Assembly: GCF_000828055.2 (NCBI RefSeq)
Contig: NZ_CP010523.2
Span: 1,550,001 to 1,614,000 of the forward strand
Reading direction: 5' to 3'
Length of the DNA stretch: 64,000 bases
Source of the DNA: Klebsiella variicola
GTDB lineage: Bacteria > Pseudomonadota > Gammaproteobacteria > Enterobacterales > Enterobacteriaceae
Part shown: piece by piece, positions 19,514 to 30,043 of the stretch
Layout of the letters: every line of letters starts with the position of its first letter
Numbering within the stretch: position 1 is the stretch's first letter
Position numbers and translations under genes: made by a program
The notes under the pieces: generated by a model
Databases searched by the model: none
What the model was told of the DNA's origin: nothing
What the model saw: the letters and a program-made list of their open reading frames with translations, nothing else

Positions 19514-20605
19514 ATGAAAGTTAAAGTACTGTCCCTCCTGGTACCGGCTCTGCTGGTAGCAGGCGCAGCAAATGCGGCTGAAATTTATAACAAAGATGGC
19601 AACAAATTAGACCTGTACGGTAAAATCGATGGTCTGCACTACTTCTCTGACGACAAGAGCGTAGACGGCGACCAGACCTACATGCGTGTAGGCGTTAAAG
19701 GCGAAACTCAGATCAACGACCAGCTGACCGGTTACGGCCAGTGGGAATACAACGTTCAGGCGAACAACACTGAAAGCTCCAGCGATCAGGCATGGACTCG
19801 TCTGGCATTCGCCGGTCTGAAATTTGGTGACGCGGGTTCTTTCGACTACGGTCGTAACTACGGCGTGGTATACGACGTAACGTCCTGGACCGACGTTCTG
19901 CCGGAATTCGGCGGCGACACCTACGGTTCTGACAACTTCCTGCAGTCCCGTGCTAACGGCGTTGCAACCTACCGTAACTCTGACTTCTTCGGTCTGGTTG
20001 ACGGCCTGAACTTTGCTCTGCAGTACCAGGGTAAAAACGGCAGCGTCAGCGGCGAAGGCGCGACCAACAACGGTCGTGGCGCGCAGAAACAGAACGGCGA
20101 CGGCTACGGTACTTCTGTAACTTATGACATCTTTGATGGCATCAGCGCTGGTTTCGCGTACTCTCACTCTAAACGTACCGACGATCAGAACAACCTGGTT
20201 CTTGGTAACGGCGACAACGCTGAAACCTACACCGGTGGTCTGAAATACGACGCGAACAACATCTACCTGGCCACTCAGTACACCCAGACCTACAACGCGA
20301 CCCGCGCCGGTTCCCTGGGCTTTGCTAACAAAGCACAGAACTTCGAAGTGGTTGCTCAGTACCAGTTCGACTTCGGTCTGCGTCCGTCCGTGGCTTACCT
20401 GCAGTCTAAAGGTAAGGATCTGGAAGGCTACGGCGACCAGGACCTCCTGAAATATGTTGATGTTGGCGCGACCTACTACTTCAACAAAAACATGTCCACC
20501 TATGTTGACTACAAAATCAACCTGCTGGACGACAACAGCTTCACCCGTAACGCCGGTGTTTCTACCGACGACGTGGTTGCACTGGGCCTGGTTTACCAGT
20601 TCTAA
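19514..20605 (+). CDS. ompC: Outer-membrane porin OmpC (OmpK36)
   Basis: Trimeric general porin for small hydrophilic solutes and a main entry route for beta-lactams in Klebsiella. The 363-residue precursor has a 21-residue signal peptide (cleavage [13 protein letters not shown]) and the 16-strand barrel ending in the C-terminal aromatic signature VALGLVYQF. The constriction loop 3 contains [17 protein letters not shown] without the extra Gly-Asp that narrows the pore in carbapenem-resistant lineages. The leader is long and AT-rich, with AGAGGGTTAATAAC before the ATG as in E. coli. Confidence 0.97.
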   Translation: MKVKVLSLLVPALLVAGAANAAEIYNKDGNKLDLYGKIDGLHYFSDDKSVDGDQTYMRVGVKGETQINDQLTGYGQWEYNVQANNTESSSDQAWTRLAFAGLKFGDAGSFDYGRNYGVVYDVTSWTDVLPEFGGDTYGSDNFLQSRANGVATYRNSDFFGLVDGLNFALQYQGKNGSVSGEGATNNGRGAQKQNGDGYGTSVTYDIFDGISAGFAYSHSKRTDDQNNLVLGNGDNAETYTGGLKYDANNIYLATQYTQTYNATRAGSLGFANKAQNFEVVAQYQFDFGLRPSVAYLQSKGKDLEGYGDQDLLKYVDVGATYYFNKNMSTYVDYKINLLDDNSFTRNAGVSTDDVVALGLVYQF

Positions 20606-20623
20606 GTCGCAAGCTGCACAAGA

Positions 20624-20648
20624 AAAAGGCGCCTCTGGCGCCTTTTTT
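20624..20648 (+). terminator. ompC intrinsic terminator
   Basis: AAAAGGCGCC tct GGCGCCTTTT followed by further Ts, 18 bases after the ompC stop. Confidence 0.92.
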
Positions 20649-20708
20649 TATGTCTGGTTTAACCTCGCTGGTATACTCTTGTCGCCCTGGTAAGAGGAGC
20701 CTCGACTA

Positions 20709-21761
20709 ATGGACATGACTTTCTTTCGCGCCGCACTGCTGGGCGCCTGCGTACTGCTCTCTGGCTGCGATTCAGCCATCACCCCTGCGACCCCTGCTTC
20801 GACGGCCACCGTGCTGGATGGCAAAACCATGGGCACCTTCTGGCGGGTCAGCGTTATTGGCGTGGATGAGGCAAAGGCTGAGGCGTTGCGCGCCAAGGTT
20901 CAGGCCCAGCTGGACGCCGACGATCGCCTGCTGTCGACCTGGAAAAACGACTCGGCGCTGATGCGTTTCAACCACGCGGCGGATACCCGGCCCTGGCCAG
21001 TGAGCGAAGCGATGGCGGACATCGTGACGCTGTCGTTGCGGATTGGCGCCAAAACGCACGGCGCGATGGATATTACCGTGGGGCCGCTGGTCAATCTGTG
21101 GGGCTTTGGTCCGGATAAACAGCCGGTCACCACCCCGGATGCCCAGGCGATAGCCGCGGCGAAGGCGCGCACCGGCCTGCAGCATCTGCAGGTTATCAAT
21201 CAGAGCGGCAGGCAATTCCTGCAAAAAGATATCCCCGATCTGTTTGTCGATCTCTCCACGGTGGGGGAGGGCTATGCTGCCGATCACCTCGCGCGATTGA
21301 TGGAGCAGGAGGGGATCTCCCGCTATCTGGTGTCGGTAGGCGGGGCGCTGGTGAGCCGCGGGATGAACGGCGAAGGCAAGCCCTGGCGGGTGGCGATCCA
21401 GAAACCGACTGACCGGGAAAACGCCGTCCAGGCGATTGTCGACATCAATGGTCACGGCATCAGCACCTCCGGCAGCTATCGCAACTACTATGAACTCGAC
21501 GGCAAACGTATCTCGCACGTCATCGATCCGCAGACCGGGCAGCCGATAACCCATAAGCTGGTCTCCGTGACCGTCATTGCGCCAACGGCGCTGGAGGCGG
21601 ATGGCTGGGATACCGGACTGATGGTGCTCGGGCCGGAAAAAGCGCAGCAGGTGGTGCGCGAGCAGGGGCTGGCAGTCTATATGATCGTCAAAGAGGGCGA
21701 GGGGTTTAAAACCTGGATGTCGCCACAGTTTCGCACCTTCCTCGTCGGCGAGAAAAATTAA
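20709..21761 (+). CDS. apbE: FAD:protein FMN transferase ApbE (lipoprotein)
   Basis: Attaches FMN covalently to threonines of periplasm-facing flavoproteins such as RnfG and NqrC. The 350-residue product carries a lipoprotein signal with lipobox LLSGC (Cys20). It then has the family core: LEGKTMGTFWR-like LDGKTMGTFWRVSV, PLVNLWGFGP, DLSTVGEGYAADHLARLM and the ligand/metal region GISTSGSYRNYYELDGKRISHVIDPQTG. Length matches E. coli (351). Its 3' end overlaps the Ada box of the next gene, but promoter spacing suggests separate transcription. Confidence 0.96.
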   Translation: MDMTFFRAALLGACVLLSGCDSAITPATPASTATVLDGKTMGTFWRVSVIGVDEAKAEALRAKVQAQLDADDRLLSTWKNDSALMRFNHAADTRPWPVSEAMADIVTLSLRIGAKTHGAMDITVGPLVNLWGFGPDKQPVTTPDAQAIAAAKARTGLQHLQVINQSGRQFLQKDIPDLFVDLSTVGEGYAADHLARLMEQEGISRYLVSVGGALVSRGMNGEGKPWRVAIQKPTDRENAVQAIVDINGHGISTSGSYRNYYELDGKRISHVIDPQTGQPITHKLVSVTVIAPTALEADGWDTGLMVLGPEKAQQVVREQGLAVYMIVKEGEGFKTWMSPQFRTFLVGEKN

Positions 21762-21768
21762 AAAGCAA
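21756..21768 (+). promoter_or_regulatory. Ada box upstream of ada
   Basis: AAT-N6-GCAA at 21756-21768 is the two-part Ada binding box known from ada, alkA and aidB in E. coli. It overlaps the apbE stop codon. A -10-like TACACT sits at 21811-21816. Methylated Ada (at Cys38) binds here and activates its own operon. Confidence 0.75.
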
Positions 21769-21834
21769 GATTGCGGGTTTTTTGCTGCGGGCGTCGCCGC
21801 AGACTGAGGATACACTTACAGCAGGAGCCTCGTC

Positions 21835-22899
21835 ATGAAACCGATAGTTGCCGATACCGATGACCGCCGCTGGCAGGCGGTCTGCGAACGTGATACCCGG
21901 GCCGATGGTCAGTTTGTCTTTGCGGTACTGACCACCGGTATCTGCTGCCGCCCTTCCTGCCGCTCGCGTCGTGCGCGGCGGGAAAACGTGCGCTTTTTTG
22001 CCGACGTCGCCGCTGCCGTGGCGGCGGGGTTCCGCCCTTGCAAACGCTGCCAGCCGGATAAAGACGATCCGCAGCAGCAAAGGGTCGACAAAGTGGCGCA
22101 GGCCTGCCGGTTGCTGGAGCAGGACGCGCCCCTGACCCTTGAGGCGCTGGCTCGTGAGCTGGCGGTCAGCCCGTTTCATTTCCACCGTTTGTTTAAATCC
22201 GTCACCGGTATGACCCCCAAAGCGTGGCAACAGGCGTGGCGCGCCCGACGTCTGCGGGAAGCGCTGGAGCAGGGGAACACGGTGACCCGCGCCGCGCTGG
22301 CGGCCGGTTTTCCCGACAGCAGCAGCTATTATCGTCAGGCCGATGCGGCATTAGGTATGACCGCCCGTCAGTTTCGCCGTGGCGGCGCCGCCACCGTGGT
22401 GACCTGGACCACGGGCGACTGCGCGCTGGGCCGCTGTCTGGTGGCGCAGAGTGAGCGTGGCGTTTGCGCCGTTCTGCCGGGCGATAACGATACGGCATTG
22501 CTCGACGACCTGCGCCAGCGCTTTCCCAACGCCGAGTTGCGCCAGGGCACCCCTGAGTTCCGTCGCCAAATGGCCGAGGTTTTCGCCCACCTCGACGACA
22601 GCCGGCGGCCGGTATCGCTGCCGCTGGATCTGCAGGGCACCGCCTTTCAGTTGCAGGTCTGGCAGGCGCTGCGGCAGATCCCGGCGGGCGAGACCCGCAG
22701 CTACCGCCAGGTGGCAGAGCATATTGGTCTGCCACGAGCAGCAAGAGCGGTGGCTGGCGCCTGCGCGGCGAATTCGCTGGCGGTGATCGTTCCCTGCCAT
22801 CGGGTGGTACGGGAGGGCGGCGCGCTGTCCGGTTATCGCTGGGGAACGGCGCGGAAAGCGCAGCTGCTGGCGCGCGAGGCCCAATACGAGGAGGAATAA
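21835..22899 (+). CDS. ada: Adaptive response protein Ada: methyltransferase and transcription activator
   Basis: Suicide repair protein that transfers methyl groups from phosphotriesters to Cys38 and from O6-methylguanine to a C-terminal cysteine; the Cys38-methylated form activates the adaptive response. The 354-residue product has four zinc-binding cysteines (Cys38, 42, 69, 72 in ICCRPSC and FRPCKRC) and an AraC-type helix-turn-helix (LARELAVSPFHFHRLFKSVTG). The C-terminal methyltransferase active site is VIVPCHRVVREGG. The stop overlaps the alkB start (TAATG), so the two are coupled. An Ada box precedes it. Confidence 0.97.
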   Translation: MKPIVADTDDRRWQAVCERDTRADGQFVFAVLTTGICCRPSCRSRRARRENVRFFADVAAAVAAGFRPCKRCQPDKDDPQQQRVDKVAQACRLLEQDAPLTLEALARELAVSPFHFHRLFKSVTGMTPKAWQQAWRARRLREALEQGNTVTRAALAAGFPDSSSYYRQADAALGMTARQFRRGGAATVVTWTTGDCALGRCLVAQSERGVCAVLPGDNDTALLDDLRQRFPNAELRQGTPEFRRQMAEVFAHLDDSRRPVSLPLDLQGTAFQLQVWQALRQIPAGETRSYRQVAEHIGLPRAARAVAGACAANSLAVIVPCHRVVREGGALSGYRWGTARKAQLLAREAQYEEE

Positions 22900-23552
22900 T
22901 GCTCGATCTGTTTAGCGATACGCCACCGTGGCAGGAGCCGCTGGCACCCGGTGCGGTGGTGCTCCGACGCTTCTCCCGCGAGCGCGCCCCGGCGCTGCTG
23001 CAGGCGATTGCCGATGTCGCCCGCCAGTCGCCATTTCGCCAGATGGTCACGCCGGGCGGATACACCATGTCGGTCGCCATGACCAACTGCGGCGCGCTGG
23101 GCTGGACCACCGATCGCCACGGCTACCTGTACGACCCGGTCGACCCGTTAACCGATCAAACCTGGCCGCCGATGCCTGCCGTATTCCGCGAACTGGCGCT
23201 GGCGGCAGCCGCGGCCGGCGGCTATCCGAACTTTTCCCCCGACGCCTGTCTGATTAACCGCTATCAGCCGGGCGCAAAACTGTCGTTGCATCAGGATAAA
23301 GATGAACAGGATCTGCGGGCGCCGATCGTCTCGGTCTCGCTGGGTCTGCCGGCCATCTTTCAGTTTGGCGGGTTGCAACGCAGCGACCCGCTACAGCGGC
23401 TGCTGCTGGAGCATGGCGATGTGGTGGTCTGGGGCGGCGAGTCGCGTCTGTTTTATCATGGTATTCAGCCGCTGAAAGCGGGTCATCACCCTGAAACGGG
23501 CGACTGTCGTTACAACCTCACTTTTCGGCAGGCGGGCAGTCGCCAGTATTAA
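22899..23552 (+). CDS. alkB: Alpha-ketoglutarate/Fe(II) DNA dioxygenase AlkB
   Basis: Oxidative demethylase that removes N1-methyladenine and N3-methylcytosine from DNA and RNA. The 217-residue product has the HxD...H iron triad (LSLHQDKDEQD and LFYHGIQPL). The 2-oxoglutarate-binding arginine lies in RYNLTFRQAG near the C terminus. Substrate-recognition loop residues YTMSVAMTNCGALGW match E. coli AlkB. It is translationally coupled to ada by a one-base overlap and follows the same Ada-controlled promoter. Confidence 0.96.
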   Translation: MLDLFSDTPPWQEPLAPGAVVLRRFSRERAPALLQAIADVARQSPFRQMVTPGGYTMSVAMTNCGALGWTTDRHGYLYDPVDPLTDQTWPPMPAVFRELALAAAAAGGYPNFSPDACLINRYQPGAKLSLHQDKDEQDLRAPIVSVSLGLPAIFQFGGLQRSDPLQRLLLEHGDVVVWGGESRLFYHGIQPLKAGHHPETGDCRYNLTFRQAGSRQY

Positions 23553-23626
23553 AATAAGAATTATTCTTGATGTCATCGGCGAGCCGTTTAAACTGCTGGC
23601 TGTTTTGCTTTTCCGGATAGCCTGTT

Positions 23627-25270
23627 ATGGAACTTCTCTCTCTCGTCTGGCGTCAGTATCGCTGGCCGTTTCTCGGCGTGATTGCCCTCAGTCTGCTCAG
23701 CGCCGCGCTGGGTATCGGCTTAATCGCCTTCATTAACCTGCGCCTGATTACCGCTGTCGATACCTCGCTGCGGGTCCTGCCGGAGTTTCTAGGCCTGCTG
23801 GGGCTGCTGATGGCGGTGACGCTGGGCTCCCAGCTGGCGCTGACCACCCTCGGCCACCATTTTGTTTATCGCCTGCGCGGCGAATTTGTTAAACGCATCC
23901 TCGATACTCAGATTGAACAGGTGGATAAGATCGGCAGCGCGTCGCTGCTTGCCGGGCTGACCAGCGATATCCGTAACATCACCATCGCCTTTGTGCGCCT
24001 GCCGGAGCTGGTGCAGGGGATCATTCTGACCTTCGGCTCTGCCGCCTATCTGGCCTGGCTGTCAGGCAAAATGATGCTGGTGACGGCGCTGTGGATGGCG
24101 CTCACCATCTGGGGCGGTTTTGTGCTGGTGTCGCGGGTGTACAAACATATGGCCAGCCTGCGCGAAACGGAAGATAAGCTGTATCACGACTACCAGACGG
24201 TGCTGGAGGGGCGCAAAGAGCTGACCCTCAATCGCGAACGCGCGGAGTATGTGTTTAATCAGCTCTACCTCCCGGACGCCCGGGAGTATCGGCACCATAT
24301 CGTTCGCGCCGATACCTTCCATCTCAGCGCGGTTAACTGGTCGAATATTATGATGCTTGGCGCCATCGGGCTGGTGTTCTGGATGGCCAACAGCCTCGGC
24401 TGGGCCGATACCGCCGTGGCGGCGACCTATTCCCTGACGCTGCTGTTTCTGCGCACGCCGCTGCTCTCCGCCGTCGGCGCGCTGCCCACCTTGCTCAGCG
24501 CCCAGGTGGCGTTTAACAAGCTGCGCCAGTTCTCTCTCGCCCCATATCAAGCCGAATTTCCCCGGCCGCAGGCGCATCCTGACTGGCAGACGCTGGAGTT
24601 GCGCGATGTCACTTTCCATTATCCGGACCAGCGCTTTGCGGTAGGGCCGCTTAACCTGACGCTGAAACGCGGCGAGTTGGTGTTTCTGATCGGCGGCAAC
24701 GGCAGCGGCAAGTCAACCCTGGCGATGCTCCTGACCGGCCTGTATCAGCCGGTTTCCGGTCAGATCCTCGTGGACGGCCAGCCGCTGGCGGCGGATAAAC
24801 CGGAGGAGTATCGCAAACTGTTCTCCGCGGTGTTTACCGACGTCTGGCTGTTTGACCGCCTGCTCGGGCCGCAGGGAGAGGAGGCCGATCCGGCGCTGGT
24901 GGCAACGTGGCTGGAGCGCCTGCAAATGGCCCACAAGCTGCAGCTGGAGAACGGGAAAATCGCCGACCTCCGGCTGTCGAAAGGGCAGAAGAAGCGCGTG
25001 GCGCTCCTGCTGGCGCTGGCCGAGTCCCGGGACATCATTCTGCTGGATGAATGGGCGGCGGATCAGGATCCGCATTTCCGCCGCGAGTTCTATCAGGTGC
25101 TGCTGCCGCTGATGCAGCAGATGGGGAAAACCGTGTTCGCCATCAGCCATGACGATCACTATTTCCAGCACGCCGATCGCCTGCTGGAGATGCGTGCCGG
25201 CCAGCTGTCCGAGCTCACCGGGGAGGAGCGGGCGCAGGCTTCCCGCGATGCGGTGGCCCGTACGGCCTGA
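23627..25270 (+). CDS. yojI: ABC exporter YojI (membrane domain fused to ATPase)
   Basis: Half-transporter with an N-terminal six-helix membrane domain (about residues 1-290) and a C-terminal ATPase. In E. coli YojI works with TolC to export microcin J25 and affects L-cysteine levels. The 547 residues equal E. coli. Walker A is [14 protein letters not shown]; the signature loop is the variant [17 protein letters not shown] and Walker B is [13 protein letters not shown]. The LSKGQ/EWAADQD variants are characteristic of the YojI/SyrD/PvdE cyclic-peptide exporter group. No terminator is clear before mgtE. Confidence 0.93.
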   Translation: MELLSLVWRQYRWPFLGVIALSLLSAALGIGLIAFINLRLITAVDTSLRVLPEFLGLLGLLMAVTLGSQLALTTLGHHFVYRLRGEFVKRILDTQIEQVDKIGSASLLAGLTSDIRNITIAFVRLPELVQGIILTFGSAAYLAWLSGKMMLVTALWMALTIWGGFVLVSRVYKHMASLRETEDKLYHDYQTVLEGRKELTLNRERAEYVFNQLYLPDAREYRHHIVRADTFHLSAVNWSNIMMLGAIGLVFWMANSLGWADTAVAATYSLTLLFLRTPLLSAVGALPTLLSAQVAFNKLRQFSLAPYQAEFPRPQAHPDWQTLELRDVTFHYPDQRFAVGPLNLTLKRGELVFLIGGNGSGKSTLAMLLTGLYQPVSGQILVDGQPLAADKPEEYRKLFSAVFTDVWLFDRLLGPQGEEADPALVATWLERLQMAHKLQLENGKIADLRLSKGQKKRVALLLALAESRDIILLDEWAADQDPHFRREFYQVLLPLMQQMGKTVFAISHDDHYFQHADRLLEMRAGQLSELTGEERAQASRDAVARTA

Positions 25271-25425
25271 TGCTCGCCGCGAGCCCGGGGGAAAAGCCGG
25301 GTGCCGCGCCGCTGAAATTTTCAGCGACTACATTGCTGGCGGTTATTATTTCCCCCTCCTCGCGCTATGCTTAAGGCTTCCGGCCCGCAGGCCGGCTCAC
25401 TATTCTCAAAAGGATTGCCCGATCG

Positions 25426-26862
25426 ATGTCCGTTTTGCATAAAAAAAGCGCCCGCTTACGTGACGAAGAGCGCGCCCGTCTGATTTGGCTCTTGAGCACC
25501 GATAAAGCAGTGACCTCCGCGCTGCTGGGCAAACTGACGCTGGCCGAACGCTATGATGAAGGCACGCTGGCCGATGACCTGGCGGAAGTCGAGATCCTGG
25601 TCTCGCATCTGCCGCCGCCGGATCTCGCCGATGCGCTGGAAGCGCTCCCCTATGACGCCCGCACCGCGCTGTGGTGCCTGGTGCCTGACGATAAACGTGG
25701 CGAAGTGCTGCTGGAAGCCTCAGAAAACGTCTGGGGCGACCTGATCGACAAGATGAGCGACCCCGAGCTGCTGCAGGCGATGCAGCCGCTGGATATCGAT
25801 GAACAGGTTTACCTGCTGCAGCATCTGCCGCGCAACCTGACCGGACGGCTGCTGGCGACCCTGCCGGCCGAGAAGCGTGCCCGTATTCGCCAGATTATGC
25901 GCTACGCCGACAACAGCGTCGGGTCGATCATGGAGTTTGAGGTCATTACGGTGCGACCGGAGGCCACGCTGGCAGCGGTGCAGCGCTATCTGCGGCGTCT
26001 GGGTAAAATGCCGGAAAACACCGATAAGCTGTTCGTCACCACCCGTAACAAGCTGCTGCTCGGCGAGCTGGAGCTGCAGACCATTCTGCTCAACGATGCG
26101 CAGAAGCGGGTAGGGGAGGTGATGGAGGGCGATCCGGTCACCTTTCAGCCGCACGAAGAGGCGGAGAAGGTGGCGCGCACCTTCGAACGTGATGACTTAC
26201 TCAGCGCCGCCGTCATTGATGCCGATGGTAAGCTGATCGGGCGACTGACCATCGATGAGATCGTTGATGTGGTTTATGAAGAGACCGATAACGATCTGCG
26301 CCGGATGGGGGGCCTGAGCGATGAAGAGGATGTCTTCGCCCCGGTCAGCAAGGCGGTGAAAACGCGCTGGGCGTGGCTGGCGGTCAACCTGTGTACGGCG
26401 TTTATCGCTTCCAGGGTCATCGACGGCTTCGAACACACCATTTCACAGCTCGTGGCGCTGGCCTCGCTGATGCCGATCGTCGCCGGGATCGGCGGCAATA
26501 CCGGCAACCAGACGATCACCATGATCGTCCGGGCGATGGCGCTACAGCAGATCCAGCCCGGCAGCTTTACCTTCCTGATCCTGCGTGAAATGGGCGTCGC
26601 CCTGATTAACGGCCTGGTATGGGGCGGGATTATGGGGGCCATTACCTGGTGGCTGTATGACGATCCGCAGCTCGGTGGGGTGATGACGCTGGCCATGATG
26701 CTCAACCTGCTGATGGCGGCGATGATGGGCGTGATAATCCCGATGGTTATGGTGAAGCTGGGGCGCGACCCGGCGGTCGGCTCCAGCGTGATGATCACCG
26801 CTATCACCGACACCGGCGGCTTCTTTATTTTCCTTGGTCTGGCGACGCTGTTTCTGATGTAG
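25426..26862 (+). CDS. mgtE: Magnesium transporter MgtE
   Basis: Mg2+ channel-type transporter with a cytoplasmic magnesium-sensing gate. The 478-residue product has an N-terminal superhelical domain (to about 130). Two CBS domains (about 135-260; VGSIMEFEVITVRPEATLAA, VGEVMEGDPVTFQPHEEAEK) follow. A connecting helix leads to five transmembrane helices with the family signature PIVAGIGGNTGNQT and ITDTGGFFIFLGLA. E. coli K-12 lacks MgtE, while Klebsiella and many other bacteria have it. The last 38 bases overlap the end of the convergent SulP gene. No Mg-box riboswitch is recognisable upstream. Confidence 0.95.
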   Translation: MSVLHKKSARLRDEERARLIWLLSTDKAVTSALLGKLTLAERYDEGTLADDLAEVEILVSHLPPPDLADALEALPYDARTALWCLVPDDKRGEVLLEASENVWGDLIDKMSDPELLQAMQPLDIDEQVYLLQHLPRNLTGRLLATLPAEKRARIRQIMRYADNSVGSIMEFEVITVRPEATLAAVQRYLRRLGKMPENTDKLFVTTRNKLLLGELELQTILLNDAQKRVGEVMEGDPVTFQPHEEAEKVARTFERDDLLSAAVIDADGKLIGRLTIDEIVDVVYEETDNDLRRMGGLSDEEDVFAPVSKAVKTRWAWLAVNLCTAFIASRVIDGFEHTISQLVALASLMPIVAGIGGNTGNQTITMIVRAMALQQIQPGSFTFLILREMGVALINGLVWGGIMGAITWWLYDDPQLGGVMTLAMMLNLLMAAMMGVIIPMVMVKLGRDPAVGSSVMITAITDTGGFFIFLGLATLFLM

Positions 26863-28063
26863 CCTGCGCCTTCGTGCGCAGGCGGCGGGGGATGAGCGCC
26901 ATGGCGACGATCCCCGCCAGCACGCCGATCGCCAGATTGCTGGTTCCCACCGTCGCGGCGACGGTCACCAGCATCACCAGCGTTTCCGGCCACGGATTAC
27001 GCGCCAGTTCGCCCGGGCGAATACTGTGCCAGCTAAAGGTTTTCACCGCCACAATCACCATCACCCCTGCCAGCACCGCCATCGGGATCTGCGCCATCAC
27101 CTGGCTGAGCGCTGTCACCAGCAGGAGCAGCACCAGACCGGCGATCACCGTTGAGAGTCGGCTGCGGGCTCTGCCCATCTCCACGTTAACGATGGTCTGG
27201 CCGATCATCGCGCAGCCGGCGATACCGCCATAACAGCCGGCAAGGATATTAGCGATACCCAGCCCGGCGCTTTCCCGCGATTTGTTCGACGGGGTATGGG
27301 TGAGATCGTCCACCAGCTTAGCCGTCAGCAGGGACTCCATCAGACCGACAAAGGCGATACTGAGGGCGCACGGCCAGATAATCTGCAGTGTCGCCAGGTT
27401 CAGGGGGACGGTCAGGGCAGTGAATCCCGGCAGGCCGCCGCTCATCGAGCCTTCATCGCCGACGGTGGGCAACTGCTGGCCAGTGGTGACGGTATAGAGA
27501 GTGAGCGCGACAATGGCGATCAGTGGCGCCGGGACGGCCTTAATGAAGCGCGGCGCCCAGAGGACGATAAGCAGCGTCAGGACGAACAGGCCGACGATCA
27601 GCGGCTGGCGACTCCAGAAGTGCGGTACCTGAGCAAAGAAAATCAGGATCCCGAGGGCATTGACGAACCCGGTCATCACTGCCGGGGGAATAAAACGCAT
27701 CAGGCGCGCCATGCCGCACAGACCAAACAAAATTTGAATCATACCCGCCAGAATGACCGCCGGCAGAATGTAGCCCACGCCGTACTGATGCACCATTGGG
27801 CCAATGACCAGCGCCACCGACCCGGCAGCAGCCGTCACCATTGCCGGGCGCCCGCCGAGGACCGACATCGCCAGGCAAAGCACCACCGAGGCAACCAGGC
27901 TGACCTGCGGGTCAACACCGGCAATGACCGAAAACGAAATAACTTCAGGGATTAACGCCAGGGCGGTAAGCACGCCGGCCAGCACTTCGCGCGTCAGTAA
28001 CGACGGGGAGCGGAGGATGGGGCGCAGATTGCCGGAAGCGGCGGGGTCAGAAACTGGGGGCAT
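26825..28063 (-). CDS. SulP-family anion permease without STAS domain
   Basis: Inner-membrane SLC26/SulP-type permease, likely for sulfate, bicarbonate or a dicarboxylate; the substrate cannot be read from sequence. The 412-residue product has the SulP core (PEVISFSVIAGVDPQVSLVA, then RPAMVTAAAGSVALV and FVNALGILIFFAQVPHF). After FVGLMESLLTAKLVDDLT and GCAMIGQTIVNVEMGARSR-like GRARSRLS it stops about 15 residues past the last helix, so the cytoplasmic STAS domain present in DauA/YchM is missing. The gene overlaps mgtE tail to tail by 38 bases. The start at 28063 has only a weak ribosome site. Confidence 0.85.
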   Translation of the reverse strand: MPPVSDPAASGNLRPILRSPSLLTREVLAGVLTALALIPEVISFSVIAGVDPQVSLVASVVLCLAMSVLGGRPAMVTAAAGSVALVIGPMVHQYGVGYILPAVILAGMIQILFGLCGMARLMRFIPPAVMTGFVNALGILIFFAQVPHFWSRQPLIVGLFVLTLLIVLWAPRFIKAVPAPLIAIVALTLYTVTTGQQLPTVGDEGSMSGGLPGFTALTVPLNLATLQIIWPCALSIAFVGLMESLLTAKLVDDLTHTPSNKSRESAGLGIANILAGCYGGIAGCAMIGQTIVNVEMGRARSRLSTVIAGLVLLLLVTALSQVMAQIPMAVLAGVMVIVAVKTFSWHSIRPGELARNPWPETLVMLVTVAATVGTSNLAIGVLAGIVAMALIPRRLRTKAQATSETASPDQGK

Positions 28064-28343
28064 AAAAAAAGTTCGCAGCTTATAAAAAAGAGGGAGCGGT
28101 GGCAGGCCCTGCTTCCGTGCGGTCTGTCACAAAACCGAGGATGATAGCGCGGAATCCCCAAGGCTACCAGTACAAAAAGTGATTTGGTGTATACATTTAT
28201 TAAACATTTTTATAACGGATCTCAAAACAGAACTTAAAATTTAAACAATATTTAAATTTTTGAGCTTCGGTGGTAACGTGAGTGGTGAGAATCGTATCAC
28301 CTGCGCTAAATAAAAACAGCGAGTAAAGTAAGGCTCAAATCCG

Positions 28344-29978
28344 ATGAATAAAAAGATGGCCGTACCACGCTCACAGGCGGTTGGTCCCAACAGCACTCGG
28401 ACCAACACCCGCCATGAGCAAGAGACGGATGTATTGTTGATTGGCGGCGGCATTATGAGCGCCACACTGGGAACCTGGCTGCAGGAGCTTGAGCCAGACT
28501 GGTCTATTACCATGGTTGAGCAGATGTCCAGCGTGGCGGAAGAGAGCTCAAACGGGTGGAACAATGCGGGTACCGGCCACGCGGCGCTAATGGAGCTGAA
28601 CTACACGCCGCAGACCGCCAACGGCATCAATATCGACAAAGCGGTCGACATCAACGAAGCCTTCCATATCTCGCGTCAGTTCTGGGCGCATCAGGTGACG
28701 CGCGGCGTCCTGAACAAACCAAAATCTTTCATTAACAGCGTGCCGCACATGAGCTTTGTGTGGGGCGAAGATAACGTCAACTTCCTGCGCGCGCGCTATG
28801 CGGCGCTGCAGCAGAGCGAACTGTTCCGCGGTATTCGCTATTCTGAAGACCATCAGCAGATCAAAGCCTGGGCGCCGCTGGTAATGGAAGGCCGCGATCC
28901 GCAGCAAAAGGTGGCCGCCACCCGTACTGAAGTGGGAACCGACGTCAACTATGGCGAAATTACCCGCCAGCTGATCGCCGGCCTGCAAAAGCATGATAAT
29001 TTCTCCCTGCAGCTGGGTACCGTGGTACGTCGCTTCAAGCGCAACGCCGACAAGAGCTGGACGGTCACTCTCGCGGATGCCGACAACCGTCGTCAGAAGC
29101 GGGTCATTAAAGCGAAATTCATCTTTATCGGCGCCGGCGGCGCGGCGTTGACGCTGCTGCAGGAAACCGGCATTCCACAGGCCAAAGAGTATGCGGGCTT
29201 CCCGGTCGGCGGCCAGTTCCTGGTCTGCGAAAATCCGGAGGTGGTGAACCACCATCTGGCGAAGGTTTACGGCCAGGCCGAAGTGGGTGCGCCGCCGATG
29301 TCGGTGCCGCACATTGATACCCGTATTATCGACGGTAAACGCGTGGTGCTGTTCGGGCCGTTCGCCACCTTCTCGACCCGCTTCCTGAAGAACGGTTCAT
29401 TGTGGGATCTGCTGGCCTCGACGAATACCTCGAATATTCTGCCGATGCTCAACGTCGGTCTGGACAACTTCGATCTGGTGAAATACCTGATTAGCCAGGT
29501 GATGCAGAAAGATAAAGATCGCCTGGCGGCGCTGTGCGAGTACTATCCGGAAGCGCGGAAAGAGGACTGGCGGTTGTGGCAGGCCGGTCAGCGCGTGCAG
29601 ATTATCAAGCGCGATGCGAAGAAGGGCGGGGTACTGCGCCTCGGTACTGAAGTGGTGAGCGATGACGAAGGCACTGTCGCGGCGCTGCTCGGCGCATCGC
29701 CAGGCGCCTCCACCGCGGCGCCTATCATGCTGCAGCTAATGGAAAAAGTGTTTAAAGACAAAGTCAATTCGCCGGAATGGCAGGCCAGGCTGAAGGCCAT
29801 CATCCCGACCTACGGTATTCGCCTTGACGGCAACCCGGTGGAGATTGAGAAAGCGCTGGCGTGGACCAGTGAAGTGCTGGAGCTGAAATATGAGCCGGCC
29901 GCGGTGGCGGATGAAGCCCCGCAGGCGGAGCTGAAGCCGCTGAGCGGTGGTAAGCCGATGGCGGATATCGCGCTCTGA
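28344..29978 (+). CDS. mqo: Malate:quinone oxidoreductase
   Basis: Peripheral membrane FAD enzyme that oxidises L-malate to oxaloacetate and reduces quinone, bypassing NAD-dependent malate dehydrogenase. The 544-residue product has the FAD loop [19 protein letters not shown] (about residues 31-49). It continues with [24 protein letters not shown] and [18 protein letters not shown], diagnostic for Mqo. Gene order mqo-eco is the same as in E. coli. It is followed by a strong terminator. Confidence 0.97.
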   Translation: MNKKMAVPRSQAVGPNSTRTNTRHEQETDVLLIGGGIMSATLGTWLQELEPDWSITMVEQMSSVAEESSNGWNNAGTGHAALMELNYTPQTANGINIDKAVDINEAFHISRQFWAHQVTRGVLNKPKSFINSVPHMSFVWGEDNVNFLRARYAALQQSELFRGIRYSEDHQQIKAWAPLVMEGRDPQQKVAATRTEVGTDVNYGEITRQLIAGLQKHDNFSLQLGTVVRRFKRNADKSWTVTLADADNRRQKRVIKAKFIFIGAGGAALTLLQETGIPQAKEYAGFPVGGQFLVCENPEVVNHHLAKVYGQAEVGAPPMSVPHIDTRIIDGKRVVLFGPFATFSTRFLKNGSLWDLLASTNTSNILPMLNVGLDNFDLVKYLISQVMQKDKDRLAALCEYYPEARKEDWRLWQAGQRVQIIKRDAKKGGVLRLGTEVVSDDEGTVAALLGASPGASTAAPIMLQLMEKVFKDKVNSPEWQARLKAIIPTYGIRLDGNPVEIEKALAWTSEVLELKYEPAAVADEAPQAELKPLSGGKPMADIAL

Positions 29979-29992
29979 CAAACGCTCTGACA

Positions 29993-30024
29993 AAAACGGC
30001 AGCCTGCGGGCTGCCGTTTTTTTT
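29993..30024 (+). terminator. mqo intrinsic terminator
   Basis: AAACGGCAGCC tgcg GGCTGCCGTTTTTTTT after the mqo stop. The A/T-rich flanks allow it to serve the convergent eco gene as well. Confidence 0.9.
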
Positions 30025-30043
30025 GTCGGTTTGATGGGTCGAC

